Assembly: GCF_019218295.1 (NCBI RefSeq)
Contig: NZ_JAHUZF010000006.1
Coordinates: 1,426,001-1,490,000, forward strand
DNA: 64,000 nucleotides
Direction of reading: 5' to 3'
DNA from: Maritimibacter sp. DP1N21-5
GTDB taxonomy: Bacteria > Pseudomonadota > Alphaproteobacteria > Rhodobacterales > Rhodobacteraceae
In this document: positions 10,748 to 19,660 of the stretch, piece by piece
How positions within the stretch are numbered: position 1 is the stretch's first letter
Layout of the letters: every line of letters begins with the position of its first letter
Notes under the pieces: model-generated
Told to the model about the DNA's origin: nothing
Database searches by the model: none
Seen by the model: only the letters and a program-made list of their open reading frames with translations
Position numbers and translations under genes: made by a program

Positions 10748-11566
10748 TCAAGGCGCCAGCACGTCCTCGAAGGCCGGGATGAACTCGTCGTCCCCCAGAT
10801 CGCCGAACACGCCCACCGGATCTCCGCCCTCACGCAGCGCCACGACGATCCGGTTCCCGTCCATCGACACCGCGACCGCCACTTCGTTCGCGTCGCAGGC
10901 GTTCTTCTCGCAGGCCACGCCCACGACCCAGTCGCCTTGCCTTTCCATCGGCGACGTCAGTTGCGCGTTCTTGCGCGCAGTCTCGAGTGTCTTCGGGTCC
11001 ATGATGTCGCGCAGCGCACCGTCTAGTTCCGCCGCGTCGAAAAGGTCGAACAGGTAGCGCCCGACCCAGAACTCCCCCGGCTGTCCCATCGACCAGCCGA
11101 TCCCCTGAAGCGGCGCCTGCTCCTCGGTGATCACTGCCCCGTCGAAGAAATAGCGGATCGGACCGGATCCCGCCTCGAGACTGTCGATCTCCACCGTCAC
11201 GCCGCCGTCGCCCTGCGAGATGTCGGTGAGCTCCGCACAGGTGCCGAAGACCGGCGAGAAGGTCACACCCTCGGCGCTCACCACGGCCCAGGTGTATTCC
11301 GCCGCACAGGCATTGCCGCCCTGTGACACTGCCAGAAGCAACCAATCGCCATATTGAGCCTCGACAAAGGCCAGATAGGGCTTCGAGGGGATTTCATTTA
11401 CCTCGCCACCAAAGGACAGCCCGCGCTCCAGATCGTTCACGTCAACGATCTCGACGGGGCCGAAGCGCGTCTCTTCGGCCTGCGCCGGGCCCGCAAGCCC
11501 CAATGTCGCAAGCCCGAGTGTCGCAAGCCCCAGTGCGGCGAGCCCCGCCATCATCGGCTGTTTCAT
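10748..11566 (-). CDS. Secreted hypothetical protein with tandem-repeat signal peptide
   Basis: A 272-residue protein with a Sec signal peptide (cleavage probably after PAQA, about residue 30). Within the signal, a five-residue unit LGLAT is repeated nearly three times, encoded by a 15-bp DNA repeat. The mature part is acidic and has two Cys pairs, around CAAEYTW...CAEL and ACEKNACDANE. The segment GDWVVGVACEKNACDANEVA vaguely recalls Ivy-type lysozyme inhibitors, but I cannot support that call. It overlaps the acyl-CoA synthetase gene by 4 bp. Confidence 0.75.
   Translation of the reverse strand: MKQPMMAGLAALGLATLGLATLGLAGPAQAEETRFGPVEIVDVNDLERGLSFGGEVNEIPSKPYLAFVEAQYGDWLLLAVSQGGNACAAEYTWAVVSAEGVTFSPVFGTCAELTDISQGDGGVTVEIDSLEAGSGPIRYFFDGAVITEEQAPLQGIGWSMGQPGEFWVGRYLFDLFDAAELDGALRDIMDPKTLETARKNAQLTSPMERQGDWVVGVACEKNACDANEVAVAVSMDGNRIVVALREGGDPVGVFGDLGDDEFIPAFEDVLAP
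11493..11546. repeat. 15-bp tandem repeat inside a signal-peptide coding region
   Basis: Three near-identical units beginning GCAAGCCC (11493, 11508, 11523) plus a partial fourth. Each unit encodes five residues (LGLAT), so gain or loss of a unit would change signal-peptide length without a frameshift. Confidence 0.8.
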
Positions 11567-13188
11567 GACCTGTCTCCCCTGAGCTCGCGTCGCATGATCT
11601 TGCCCGTCGCCGTCATCGGCAGGGCTTCGACGAATTCGATTGTTCTGGGCGCCACATGCGGGCTCACCCGCGCCTTGACCCGCGCGATGAGGGCCTCGGC
11701 CAGCCCCTCGGTCGACACCCCCGCCCGCGTCACGACGAAGGCCTTCACCGATTCGCCGCGCACCGGGTCGGGCACGCCCACGACGGCAGCCATCACCACG
11801 TCGTCGTGCCCCGTGAGGCAGATCTCGATCTCGGTCGGTCCGATCCGGTAGCCCGCCGAGGTGATCACGTCGTCGTCGCGCGACACATAGGTGAAATAAC
11901 CGTCGGCGTCGCAGGTGCCGAGGTCCCCGGTCCGCATCCAGTCGCCGACAAACTTCTCCGTGGTCTTCTCAGGCTGGTTCCAGTAGCCAAGGAACATCAC
12001 CGGGTCCGGGCGGCGCACGGCGATCTCGCCCAGCATTCCCGGCGCCACGGCCTGCCCCGTCGCGTCGATCACCCCGACCTCGTGCCCCGGCACGGCGCGG
12101 CCCATGCTGCCCGGCTTTACCGGCATGGCCCCGGCGCAGGAGGCAATCACCAGGTTGCATTCGGTCTGGCCGTAGAACTCGTTGATCGTGACCCCGAGCG
12201 CGCCCTTCGCCCAGTCGAGGAGATCTGCCCCCAGTGCCTCGCCGCCCGAACCGATGGTGCGTATACTTACGTCTTTCGGCACCGCGACCTGTCGCATGAG
12301 CTTGAGCGCGGTCGGCGGCAGGAAGAGATTGCGGATCTTCTGCTCGGCGATCAGCCGGAAGGCCGCGTCGGGATCGAATTTCTTCATCCGGCAGGAGACG
12401 AGCCTGACCCCGTGGTAAAGACAGGGCAGCGCCATGTCCATGAGCCCGCCGATCCAGGCCCAGTCGGCGGGCGTCCAGCCGACGTCGCCCTCCTTCGGGA
12501 AGCCTTCGTGGTGCAGTTCGACATTGGGCAGATGGCCGATCAGGAACCGATGCGCATGGAGCGCGCCCTTGGGCGGGCCGGTGGTGCCGGAGGTATAGAT
12601 GATCACGGCCGGATCCTCGGCCCCCACGTCCTCGGGGACAGCCGGCATGGCCCCCGCGATCTCCCGCCACAGGTCGCGGGCATGAGGCGCGCCCCCGATC
12701 ACGAAGACCTCGCGCAGGTCCGGCAGGCTGTCCCGGATCGTGGCGATTTTCTCTGCGCCCTCGGCATCGGTAACGACTGCCACCGCGCCGCTGTCGGCCA
12801 GCCGGAATTCCAGCGCGTCGGGTCCGAAAAGCGTGAAGAGCGGGATCGAGATGGCGCCGCGTTTCCACGTCGCCAGATGCGCGATCAGCGCCTCGGGACA
12901 TTGGGCAAGGAGGATGCCCACCCTGTCGCCGCGCCCGATGCCATGCCCGGCGAAGGCCCCCGCCAGACCGTCCGAAGAAACCTGCAACTCACCGAAGGTC
13001 CAGTCCTTGCTCGCAGCCTCGCCCACATGGGTCAACGCCACGCGGTCCGGCTCTTCCCGGGCCCAGGAGTCGCAACAGGCCTCGGCCATGTTGAAGTCCT
13101 CCGGGATGTTCCATCGGAACCGGGAGCGCATGTCGTCCCAGTCCCCCGTCGCCTGCACGACGCGTCGCTGCGGGGGAAACGTCGTCAC
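11563..13188 (-). CDS. AMP-forming acyl-CoA synthetase
   Basis: ANL-superfamily enzyme that activates a carboxylate with ATP and CoA. The 541 residues contain the P-loop-like motif IIYTSGTTGPPKGALHAH (A3), the A5 region NEFYGQTECNLV, the A8 region WMRTGDLGTCDADGYFTYVSR and the C-terminal catalytic lysine motif MTATGKIMRRELR. It is closer to acetyl/medium-chain acyl-CoA synthetases than to long-chain FadD; the exact substrate is unknown. The start is GTG (13186-13188), overlapping the upstream lipoprotein stop by 4 bp. The downstream secreted-protein gene overlaps it by 4 bp as well. Confidence 0.9.
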   Translation of the reverse strand: MTTFPPQRRVVQATGDWDDMRSRFRWNIPEDFNMAEACCDSWAREEPDRVALTHVGEAASKDWTFGELQVSSDGLAGAFAGHGIGRGDRVGILLAQCPEALIAHLATWKRGAISIPLFTLFGPDALEFRLADSGAVAVVTDAEGAEKIATIRDSLPDLREVFVIGGAPHARDLWREIAGAMPAVPEDVGAEDPAVIIYTSGTTGPPKGALHAHRFLIGHLPNVELHHEGFPKEGDVGWTPADWAWIGGLMDMALPCLYHGVRLVSCRMKKFDPDAAFRLIAEQKIRNLFLPPTALKLMRQVAVPKDVSIRTIGSGGEALGADLLDWAKGALGVTINEFYGQTECNLVIASCAGAMPVKPGSMGRAVPGHEVGVIDATGQAVAPGMLGEIAVRRPDPVMFLGYWNQPEKTTEKFVGDWMRTGDLGTCDADGYFTYVSRDDDVITSAGYRIGPTEIEICLTGHDDVVMAAVVGVPDPVRGESVKAFVVTRAGVSTEGLAEALIARVKARVSPHVAPRTIEFVEALPMTATGKIMRRELRGDRS

Positions 13189-13664
13189 TTCGCGTATACC
13201 GTGAGTTCATGCAGGCCGGCGAGACCGACCTCCAGTAGACGCAGGGCGGGCAAGGAAATCCGGCTGCCCGCCGTCGCCGGCCCCTCGATCGGGCGCAGCT
13301 CCAGCGACACCGACTTGCCGTTCGCCTTGGCCACCACCCGGCCTTGCGATACGGCGCTGACCAGCGGCGTCTCGAGCCAGAACCCCGGAGCCGTCGGTGC
13401 GCCCAGGGTCGCGATCGTTGTGCCCAGCGTGCGTTCGCCCGCTGGCTCCGGCGCGGCGACGGCGGCCAGGCGTTCGTCCTCGGTCGTGGTGTCGAAGGCC
13501 TCCTCGGTCCGTGCGCCCGGCGGTGGCGGCGGCGCGGTCACGGTGGTTTCCAGATCGGTTTCCGTCGTGGCCGTACCGGTCACATTTCCGGCAGGATCCT
13601 GCGAAAACGGCCCGTTGGCACAGGCGGCGAGCCCCAGAAGGGCAACAAGAACAAACGCTTTCAT
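13185..13664 (-). CDS. Putative lipoprotein of unknown function
   Basis: A 159-residue protein starting MKAFVLVALLGLAACANGPF, a clear lipoprotein signal with lipobox LAAC (Cys15). A Thr/Pro-rich, probably disordered stretch (about 25-70) is followed by a compact C-terminal domain containing TLGTTIATLGAPTAPGFWLE and GLAGLHELTVYAK. Related roseobacter proteins are, in my recollection, often annotated as galactarate dehydratase, but nothing here resembles that enzyme. It is the first gene of the unit with the acyl-CoA synthetase (GTGA overlap). Its start faces moaA, leaving an 83-bp divergent promoter region. Confidence 0.82.
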   Translation of the reverse strand: MKAFVLVALLGLAACANGPFSQDPAGNVTGTATTETDLETTVTAPPPPPGARTEEAFDTTTEDERLAAVAAPEPAGERTLGTTIATLGAPTAPGFWLETPLVSAVSQGRVVAKANGKSVSLELRPIEGPATAGSRISLPALRLLEVGLAGLHELTVYAK

Positions 13665-13747
13665 GACACCGAGCTTAGGGCGCGACTTTCGTCTCGCCAA
13701 GCCCGATCACGCTTGCCGCGCCCCCTCGGCAGGCTTAGGTTCCCTCT

Positions 13748-14758
13748 ATGGCCGACCAACGTCTCATAGACCCCTTCATGCGCCCGATCACCTATCTTCG
13801 GTTGTCGGTGACGGACCGCTGCGATTTCCGCTGCACCTATTGCATGGCCGAGAACATGACGTTTCTTCCCAAGAAGGAACTCCTGACGCTCGAGGAACTT
13901 GACCGCGTCTCGACGGCCTTCATCGGCCTCGGTGTCCGCAAGCTGCGGATCACGGGCGGCGAGCCGCTGGTCAGGCGCGATATCATGGATTTCTTCCGGG
14001 GCATGTCGCGGCACCTGGACAGCGGCGCACTCGACGAACTGACGCTGACCACCAACGGTTCGCAGCTCGAACGCTTTGCCGGCGATCTGGCGGCGGCGGG
14101 CGTGAAGCGGATCAATATCTCGCTCGATACGCTCGATGACACCAAATTCCGCGAGATCACCCGTCGTGGCGACCTCGCTCAGGTCCTGCGCGGCATCGAC
14201 GCGGCGCAGAAGGCCGGGCTTCGGATCAAGATCAACGCCGTCGCATTGAACCACTTCAACGACAGCGAACTGTTCACGATCACCGAATGGTGCGCCTCGC
14301 GCGACATGGACCTGACCTGGATCGAGGTCATGCCCATGGGCGACATCGGGAACGAGCAGCGGCTGGACCAATACTGGCCGCTTACCGACGTGCGCGAAAG
14401 CTACGAAAGCCGCTTCACGGTGACGCCTCTGGCCGAACGCTCCGGCGGGCCGGCCCGTTATGTGCGGCTCGAAGAGACCGGTCAGAAGATCGGCTTCATC
14501 ACGCCGCTCACACATAACTTCTGCGAAAGCTGCAACCGGGTGCGACTGACCTGCACCGGCGAGCTTTACATGTGCCTCGGGCAGGAAGACCGCGCCGACC
14601 TGCGCCTGCCCCTGCGCGAGCATCCTGAGGACGATGCCCCGCTCGTCGCCGCCATCCGCGAGGCGATCACGCACAAGCCCAAGGGACATGACTTCGATTA
14701 CTCGCGCCAGAGGCTCGACGGGCAGATGCCCCGGCACATGAGCCACACGGGAGGCTGA
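13748..14758 (+). CDS. moaA: GTP 3',8-cyclase MoaA (molybdenum cofactor biosynthesis)
   Basis: Radical-SAM enzyme that rearranges GTP in the first step of molybdopterin synthesis. The N-terminal 4Fe-4S motif is CDFRCTYC (about residues 24-31). The second cluster motif is in [20 protein letters not shown] (about 258-277), and the protein ends in the conserved Gly-Gly pair. Length is 336 residues. No other moa/moe gene is nearby. It is divergent from the lipoprotein gene upstream and convergent with the nuclease downstream. Confidence 0.97.
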   Translation: MADQRLIDPFMRPITYLRLSVTDRCDFRCTYCMAENMTFLPKKELLTLEELDRVSTAFIGLGVRKLRITGGEPLVRRDIMDFFRGMSRHLDSGALDELTLTTNGSQLERFAGDLAAAGVKRINISLDTLDDTKFREITRRGDLAQVLRGIDAAQKAGLRIKINAVALNHFNDSELFTITEWCASRDMDLTWIEVMPMGDIGNEQRLDQYWPLTDVRESYESRFTVTPLAERSGGPARYVRLEETGQKIGFITPLTHNFCESCNRVRLTCTGELYMCLGQEDRADLRLPLREHPEDDAPLVAAIREAITHKPKGHDFDYSRQRLDGQMPRHMSHTGG

Positions 14759-14777
14759 CGAGGAGCACGCGGAGTAT

Positions 14778-15257
14778 TTAGTTTGGGGCGCTCCTCAAGA
14801 AAAATTCGCACCAGTCGATTTCATCATCTCCCGGAATCCAATCAACTGCCAATCCACGTCGTGTCATCAAAGTTTCAATTGGGGTTCCGCGAACCTCGTT
14901 TTGGCGAAACACGTTCGCAATAACTCGACCAGCAAACGAACCATTCCTGACATTCTCCAGTCTTATCGATTGGCCGACGGGGAGTTCCTGTTCCAAGGCG
15001 AATTTAGCCTGCGCTCCGTAGTAGGGTTCTTCGTCGCAAGAAGCGGAGCGCCGCGTCTCCGGCGCCTGAATACCTGCAATTCGCACACTGATATCAGCTT
15101 TGATATTGGGCCAGATTGACACGTTCGCGACAAATGTATCACCGTCAATCACGCGTGTGACCTCACCATAATAGGGTCCGGGAAAGCCATCTTGAGCAAT
15201 CGAACTTACCGGGCAGAAGACCGCGACCGCCACAAATCCCGCTTTGAATGCATTCAT
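14778..15257 (-). CDS. Secreted staphylococcal-nuclease-like (SNase/thermonuclease) protein
   Basis: A 159-residue protein with a Sec signal peptide (MNAFKAGFVAVAVF..., cleavage after SIA) and an SNase domain. GEVTRVIDGDTFVA, VRIAGIQAPETR (catalytic Arg and Glu) and FAGRVIANVF (second catalytic Arg) match the family's active-site motifs. It presumably cuts nucleic acids in the periplasm or outside the cell. Base composition is clearly more AT-rich than the flanking genes, with codons such as AAT, TCA and ATA, which suggests recent acquisition. A longer in-frame start exists but would precede the signal peptide. Confidence 0.85.
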   Translation of the reverse strand: MNAFKAGFVAVAVFCPVSSIAQDGFPGPYYGEVTRVIDGDTFVANVSIWPNIKADISVRIAGIQAPETRRSASCDEEPYYGAQAKFALEQELPVGQSIRLENVRNGSFAGRVIANVFRQNEVRGTPIETLMTRRGLAVDWIPGDDEIDWCEFFLRSAPN

Positions 15258-15282
15258 CTGGCTGCTCCGCTTATTGAACCGT

Positions 15283-16449
15283 CTACGCCGCCGGCAGGCG
15301 CTGTTCCACGATCTCGGCCCACCAGCTGCACCCTGCCGGGATCGCCTCGTCCGAGAAGTTGTATTCGGGATGATGCACGGGCGCGGTGTCGCCATTGCCG
15401 ACGAGGATATACGCCCCCGGTCGCGCCTCCAGCATATAGGCGAAGTCCTCGCCCCCCATCACCGGATCGGCCTCGGCGGTCGGCCTGCCTGTCACCCGCG
15501 CGGCCACGTCAGCGGCGAAGGCGGTCTCGGCCTCGGTGTTGACCATGACCGGGTAGCCCTCGTGGTAGGTGAAGGTCGCGCGGCCACCAAAGCCTTCGGC
15601 AATCCCCTTGGCCAGCGCCTCGACCCGCGCAGGCACCGAGGTGCGAAGCCCGGCATCATGGGTGCGGATCGTGCCCTTCATGTGCACGCGCTGGGGAATG
15701 ACGTTGTAGCTGTCGCCCTCGGTCGCCATCTGCGTCACCGACACCACCGCCTGTTTCACGGGGTCGACGTTGCGGCTTACAATGGTCTGGAGCGCCACGA
15801 TGATATGGCTCGCCATCACCGTCGGGTCGATGCCCTCATGCGGTTTCGCGGCATGGCCACCCTTCCCTTCGATCACCAGGTCGAACTGGTCAGTGGCGGC
15901 AAAAAAGCCTCCCGCCCGGATCTGGAACTCGCCGACGGGAATGCCGGGCCAGTTGTGCATCCCGTAAACCTCATCGATGGCGAAACGCTCCATCAAGCCA
16001 TCCTCGACCATTTCGCGGCCCCCGCCGCCACCTTCTTCGGCGGGTTGGAAGATCACGACGCAGGTGCCATCGAAATTCCGCGTCTCGGCAAGGTATTTCG
16101 CGGCCCCCAGCAGCATGGCGGTATGGCCGTCATGGCCGCAGGCATGCATCGCCCCGGGCGTCTCGGAGGCATAGTCGAGCCCTGTCGCCTCGAGGATCGG
16201 GAGCGCATCCATATCGGCGCGCAGACCCACGGTGCGGCCAGAGACATTCGCCTTGCCCCGGATCACACCTACGACACCGGTTTGCCCGATGCCCTCGACC
16301 ACCTCGTCACAGCCGAACTCGCGCAACTTGGCCGCGACAAGCGCCGAAGTGCGGTGTGTGGCGAAGTTGATCTCCGGGTGGCGGTGGATGTCCTGCCGCC
16401 AGGCGGCGATTTCGGACTGAAGCTCGGCGAAGCGGTTCTTGATGGGCAT
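15283..16449 (-). CDS. M20 family metallo-amidohydrolase (hippurate hydrolase / N-acyl amino acid amidohydrolase type)
   Basis: A 388-residue cytosolic zinc hydrolase of the M20D group that removes acyl groups from N-acyl amino acids or related amides. Diagnostic motifs are RHPEINF (about 23-29), GLRADMDALPI, MHACGHDGHTAMLLGAAKYL with the metal-binding His residues, IFQPAEEGGGGG with the catalytic Glu pair, and the C-terminal MGGEDFAYML. It stands alone, 25 bp upstream of the nuclease gene. The natural substrate cannot be told from sequence. Confidence 0.9.
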   Translation of the reverse strand: MPIKNRFAELQSEIAAWRQDIHRHPEINFATHRTSALVAAKLREFGCDEVVEGIGQTGVVGVIRGKANVSGRTVGLRADMDALPILEATGLDYASETPGAMHACGHDGHTAMLLGAAKYLAETRNFDGTCVVIFQPAEEGGGGGREMVEDGLMERFAIDEVYGMHNWPGIPVGEFQIRAGGFFAATDQFDLVIEGKGGHAAKPHEGIDPTVMASHIIVALQTIVSRNVDPVKQAVVSVTQMATEGDSYNVIPQRVHMKGTIRTHDAGLRTSVPARVEALAKGIAEGFGGRATFTYHEGYPVMVNTEAETAFAADVAARVTGRPTAEADPVMGGEDFAYMLEARPGAYILVGNGDTAPVHHPEYNFSDEAIPAGCSWWAEIVEQRLPAA

Positions 16450-16532
16450 GGGTAACTCCTTGAGCGGACACCCTGCGCGGCTGCGGGCGCGGCGTCAACG
16501 GGCGCAGCTTCAAAGCCCCGTCACTCGCCCCC

Positions 16533-17570
16533 TCACTTGCCGAAGAGATCCTGCTGGCCCGCCGGTCTGGGAGCCTCGAGCCCAAGGTGACGCCATGCCT
16601 TGTGGCCAAGCATCCGGCCCCGTGGCGTGCGCTGGATCAGACCCTGTTGCAAGAGGAACGGCTCGATGACCTCTTCGAGCGCATCGCGGCTTTCACTGAG
16701 CGCGGCGGCCAGCGTTTCGATCCCGACTGGCCCCCCGCCGTAATGCTCGGCCATGAGGCCGAGATAACGACGGTCGGCCCCATCGAGACCCAGGTGATCG
16801 ACGCCAAGCCGCGTCAGCGCCATGTCGGCGATCTCGCGCGTGATGCGGCCGTCGCCCTCGACCAGCGCGAAGTCCACGACGCGCCGCAAGAGGCGCCCTG
16901 CAATGCGCGGCGTGCCCCGGGCACGTTTGGCGATCTCAAGCGCGCCCTCGGGATCGGCTGGCGCGTTAAGCTTGACGGCGTTGCGCGTGACGATCTCGTG
17001 CAATTCGTCCACGGTATAGAACTGAAGCCGGGTCGGGATGCCGAACCGGTCCCGAAGCGGTGTCGTCAGAAGCCCGAGCCGCGTGGTCGCGCCCACTAGC
17101 GTGAAAGGCTGCAACTCGATCCGCACCGTGCGCGCGGCGGGACCTTCGCCGATCACGAGGTCAAGCTCGAAGTCCTCGAGCGCCGGATAGAGCACTTCCT
17201 CGACCACGGGGTTGAGGCGATGGATTTCGTCGATGAAGAGCACATCGCGCGCTTCGAGGTTGGTCAGGATCGCGGCAAGGTCGCCCGCCTTGGCCAGCAC
17301 CGGGCCCGAGGTCATGCGGAAGTTCACGCCAAGCTCGCGGGCCATGATCTGGGCCAGAGTGGTCTTGCCCAGACCCGGCGGGCCGTGAAAGAGCGTATGG
17401 TCCATCGCCTCGCCCCGCTGGCGGGCGCTTTCGATGAAGACGCGCAGGTTCGCCCGTGCCTCGGCCTGACCGATGAAATCGCCAAGCTGCTGCGGGCGCA
17501 GCGCCCGGTCGTGATCGGGCTTTTCGTCCGGAAGGGGGGCGGCGCGCAGGGTCGGATCTGGATCGGTCAT
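16533..17570 (-). CDS. ruvB: Holliday junction branch-migration ATPase RuvB
   Basis: Hexameric AAA+ motor that drives branch migration with RuvA. Its 345 residues contain the N-terminal [15 protein letters not shown], Walker A GPPGLGKT, Walker [11 protein letters not shown], sensor [18 protein letters not shown] and the C-terminal winged-helix part ending [17 protein letters not shown]. It is last in the ruvC-ruvA-(membrane protein)-ruvB set, starting 4 bp after the small membrane-protein stop. Confidence 0.98.
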   Translation of the reverse strand: MTDPDPTLRAAPLPDEKPDHDRALRPQQLGDFIGQAEARANLRVFIESARQRGEAMDHTLFHGPPGLGKTTLAQIMARELGVNFRMTSGPVLAKAGDLAAILTNLEARDVLFIDEIHRLNPVVEEVLYPALEDFELDLVIGEGPAARTVRIELQPFTLVGATTRLGLLTTPLRDRFGIPTRLQFYTVDELHEIVTRNAVKLNAPADPEGALEIAKRARGTPRIAGRLLRRVVDFALVEGDGRITREIADMALTRLGVDHLGLDGADRRYLGLMAEHYGGGPVGIETLAAALSESRDALEEVIEPFLLQQGLIQRTPRGRMLGHKAWRHLGLEAPRPAGQQDLFGK

Positions 17571-17574
17571 CGGG

Positions 17575-17955
17575 TCACAATCCCTCGGCTTTGGCCGCGC
17601 GCCAACCCATGAAACAGAAGCCGAGCATGGCGAGGTTCGCGGCGAAGTCGATGATCATGCCCGCCGAAAACAGCGGCTCCACGTAGAGAAACCAGTAATT
17701 GAAGGCGAAGAACGGCAGGAGCGCGATGGCATAGGCCAGAAAGCTCCAACGCGTGAAGCGGCTTGTCAGGATGAAGAGCGCACAGAGGAGCGCCTGCGCC
17801 CCGAAGGCACCGAGCGCCACGTTGAGGATACGCGCGTCCATCTGCACCTCGGGCCGGAAAGCGACCCACTGCACCGAAGACGGCCACACGAGCGCCCAGC
17901 CGCCAAGGGTGACGAAGGGCACCGCGATGAGGAATTGCCAGAACCGCGCGGTCAT
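17575..17955 (-). CDS. Small four-helix membrane protein inserted between ruvA and ruvB
   Basis: A 126-residue protein with four predicted membrane helices (about 6-24, 44-63, 70-90 and 96-115), for example [20 protein letters not shown] and [21 protein letters not shown] do not recognise a family. It is packed tightly (3 bp after ruvA, 4 bp before ruvB), so it must be co-transcribed with the recombination genes. A direct role in recombination is not evident from the sequence. Confidence 0.8.
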   Translation of the reverse strand: MTARFWQFLIAVPFVTLGGWALVWPSSVQWVAFRPEVQMDARILNVALGAFGAQALLCALFILTSRFTRWSFLAYAIALLPFFAFNYWFLYVEPLFSAGMIIDFAANLAMLGFCFMGWRAAKAEGL

Positions 17956-17958
17956 CCC

Positions 17959-18624
17959 CTACCCCTTGGGCGCGAGAAGCTTGAGCGCCGCGCGGATGAG
18001 CCCGGCGGTGTCGAGGTCGGGTGTCTCGTTAAGCGCCGTCGCCACGGCCGAGGCCGCCTCGCCCGGTTGATAGCCGAGGTTGGTGAGCGCCGAGAGCGCT
18101 TCGGGTTGGGCATTGTTGGCCGGAGCTTTCACGGGGCTGCCAACCGGAGGTTCGGGCATGTAGGTTTCGACCAGTTCCTCGTCGAGCGGCGCCTTGGGTG
18201 CGGTGCCCGCCCCCATCGCCATGACCGTCGGCGCCTTGTCCTTCAACTCCATGACCACGCGCTGCGCCGTCTTGGGACCGATCCCCTTGGCCGCCTTGAC
18301 CGCGTTCCAGTCGCCAAGCGCGATGGCGCGCGAGACCCCGTCGGGACCGAGCGCGCCAAGGATCGCCGTGGCCGCCTTGGCCCCGACGCCCTGCACCGCG
18401 AGCAGCAGCCGGAACCATTCCTTCTCGACCAGCGAGGTGAAACCATAGAGCGTCATGGCATCTTCGCGTACAATCATCTCGGTATAGAAACTCGCCGCCT
18501 CACCGGGTTTCAGCGCCATGAGCGCACGTTCCGACAGAAAGACGATATAGCCTACGCCCCGGACGTCGATGAGCGCGTGATCCGTGGTCTTGTAATCGAC
18601 CCGCCCGGCTATTTTTCCGATCAT
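17959..18624 (-). CDS. ruvA: Holliday junction DNA helicase subunit RuvA
   Basis: Tetrameric Holliday-junction-binding protein. The N-terminal OB-fold starts [20 protein letters not shown] and two helix-hairpin-helix motifs follow ([35 protein letters not shown]). The C-terminal RuvB-binding domain is [16 protein letters not shown]. At 221 residues it is somewhat longer than the usual 190-205, because the flexible linker between domains II and III (about 135-170) is Pro/Ala rich and extended. It lies 3 bp after the ruvC stop. Confidence 0.97.
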   Translation of the reverse strand: MIGKIAGRVDYKTTDHALIDVRGVGYIVFLSERALMALKPGEAASFYTEMIVREDAMTLYGFTSLVEKEWFRLLLAVQGVGAKAATAILGALGPDGVSRAIALGDWNAVKAAKGIGPKTAQRVVMELKDKAPTVMAMGAGTAPKAPLDEELVETYMPEPPVGSPVKAPANNAQPEALSALTNLGYQPGEAASAVATALNETPDLDTAGLIRAALKLLAPKG

Positions 18625-18627
18625 TGT

Positions 18628-19131
18628 CTATCGTCCCGCCGCGATGGCCGCCGCGAGGCGACCGTTGGTGCGCGCATGATGGGCGTGGCAGAGCGCAATG
18701 GCCAGCGCATCCGCCGCATCAGGACCGTTGATCTGCACGCTGGGAAGCTGAAGGCGCACCATGTATTCCACCTGCCCCTTCTCGGCATGGCCGGCGCCCA
18801 CCACGGTCTTCTTGATCGAGTTAGGCGAATACTCCCCGATGGGCAGCCCCGCACGGGCGGGCACCAGCATGGCGATCCCCCGCGCCTGGCCAAGCTTCAG
18901 CGTGCCGACACCGTCCTTGTTGACGAAGGTCTTCTCCACGGCGGCCTGATCGGGGCACCATTGCGTGACAACGGCGGTAAGCTGGTCGAAGAGCGCGAGC
19001 AGGCGGTCGCCCAGCCCGTCGCCGATGCCGTGGCAGATGCCGTTCGCGACATGCGTGATTCGCGAGCCGTCGACGTCGATGATCCCCCAGCCGCTGTTGA
19101 CCAGTCCCGGATCGATGCCCAAAACCCGCAT
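18628..19131 (-). CDS. ruvC: Crossover junction endodeoxyribonuclease RuvC
   Basis: Holliday-junction resolvase of the RNase H fold. It starts [17 protein letters not shown], where the first catalytic Asp is in GIDPG. The remaining acidic residues lie in AAVEKTFVN and in [15 protein letters not shown]. Length is 167 residues, normal for the family. I use the ATG at 19131; the frame stays open upstream, but that part has no RuvC homology. First gene of the ruv unit; a weak LexA-like site is about 40 bp upstream. Confidence 0.96.
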   Translation of the reverse strand: MRVLGIDPGLVNSGWGIIDVDGSRITHVANGICHGIGDGLGDRLLALFDQLTAVVTQWCPDQAAVEKTFVNKDGVGTLKLGQARGIAMLVPARAGLPIGEYSPNSIKKTVVGAGHAEKGQVEYMVRLQLPSVQINGPDAADALAIALCHAHHARTNGRLAAAIAAGR

Positions 19132-19169
19132 AGCCCACTGCCCTTTTGTTATCGTTTTGCCGAGAACTA

Positions 19170-19184
19170 GCACGAAAGGTGAAC
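19170..19184 (-). promoter_or_regulatory. Candidate LexA (SOS) box upstream of ruvC
   Basis: Read on the minus strand the site is GTTC-N7-GTGC, seven of eight matches to the GTTC-N7-GTTC box known for alphaproteobacterial LexA. It is about 40 bp before the ruvC start, and ruvCAB is a classical SOS target. One mismatch keeps this tentative. Confidence 0.35.
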
Positions 19185-19275
19185 ATGGCAAAGCGAATTG
19201 TCCCCGGGGGCTTGAAGGCTTTCGCGACATCTGGTCAAAAAACGACATTCCGCCCTTCGGAACCGACCGTTTTTC

Positions 19276-19305
19276 CAGTCTGATTAATCAAACGTTATCA
19301 GACTG
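19276..19305. promoter_or_regulatory. Nested inverted repeat upstream of the DUF1127 gene
   Basis: Perfect 9-bp arms CAGTCTGAT / ATCAGACTG enclose 12 bp. Inside, TGATTAATCA (19281-19290) and AACGTT (19291-19296) are palindromes of their own. The centre is about 160 bp before the DUF1127 start. It may be an operator or the 5' hairpin of a leader RNA. Confidence 0.5.
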
Positions 19306-19448
19306 TTACGCGGCGTGCGAGCTATGCAGTCGCAGCATGGATGCAATGCAAAAGCAGCATTTGCGCCGTGACATTGAAAAGCCTATCTCCCGCGAGCCGG
19401 ACGGATTCTTCGTAAACCGCCCATAATTCAAGCAAACGAGGTCAAAAC

Positions 19449-19640
19449 ATGGCTACGGCTATCGCCACCTACGAAGTTGCCGGTCACGTTTCGCGCGTTG
19501 TCCGGTTCGTTACCGATCTGATGATCACGCTCCAGCGCCGCCGTGCGGCTCGGGAAACCCGCGAAATCCTGTCCTTCCTTACGGATGCGCAGCTTGAAGA
19601 CATCGGCATCCATCGCGCCGATATCGCCCGTCGTTTCTGA
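19449..19640 (+). CDS. DUF1127 small protein
   Basis: A 63-residue basic protein. The C-terminal half is the DUF1127 domain: RRAARETREILSFLTDAQLE and DIGIHRADIARRF. Members are short arginine-rich proteins linked to phosphate, stress and RNA regulation in alphaproteobacteria; in Rhodobacter one has been implicated in RNA binding and turnover. A good ribosome site (GAGG) sits 8 bases before the ATG, and a strong terminator follows 20 bp after the stop, so it is monocistronic. Confidence 0.9.
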   Translation: MATAIATYEVAGHVSRVVRFVTDLMITLQRRRAARETREILSFLTDAQLEDIGIHRADIARRF

Positions 19641-19660
19641 TCCTCCCATCAGGAACCGAA

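Larger units (their letters stand above)
19132..19448. other. 317-bp divergent intergenic region between ruvC and the DUF1127 gene
   Basis: No convincing coding sequence. It should hold promoters for both flanking genes. It contains a LexA-like half-matching site (19170-19184) and a nested inverted repeat (19276-19305), listed separately. The right half is AT-richer than the genome average. I could not place sigma-70 elements with confidence. Confidence 0.6.

Noticed and set aside
10748..11566. Lysozyme-inhibitor (Ivy-like) identity for the secreted protein
   Set aside because: Only a short Cys-containing segment is reminiscent; the rest does not fit, so it is left as hypothetical.
11656..13902. 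748-codon plus-strand open frame opposite the acyl-CoA synthetase
   Set aside because: Shadow frame; it crosses two real genes and the moaA start region.
19281..19291. Possible FNR/FnrL box (TGATTAATCAA)
   Set aside because: The spacer is 2 bp, whereas FNR sites need TTGAT-N4-ATCAA.
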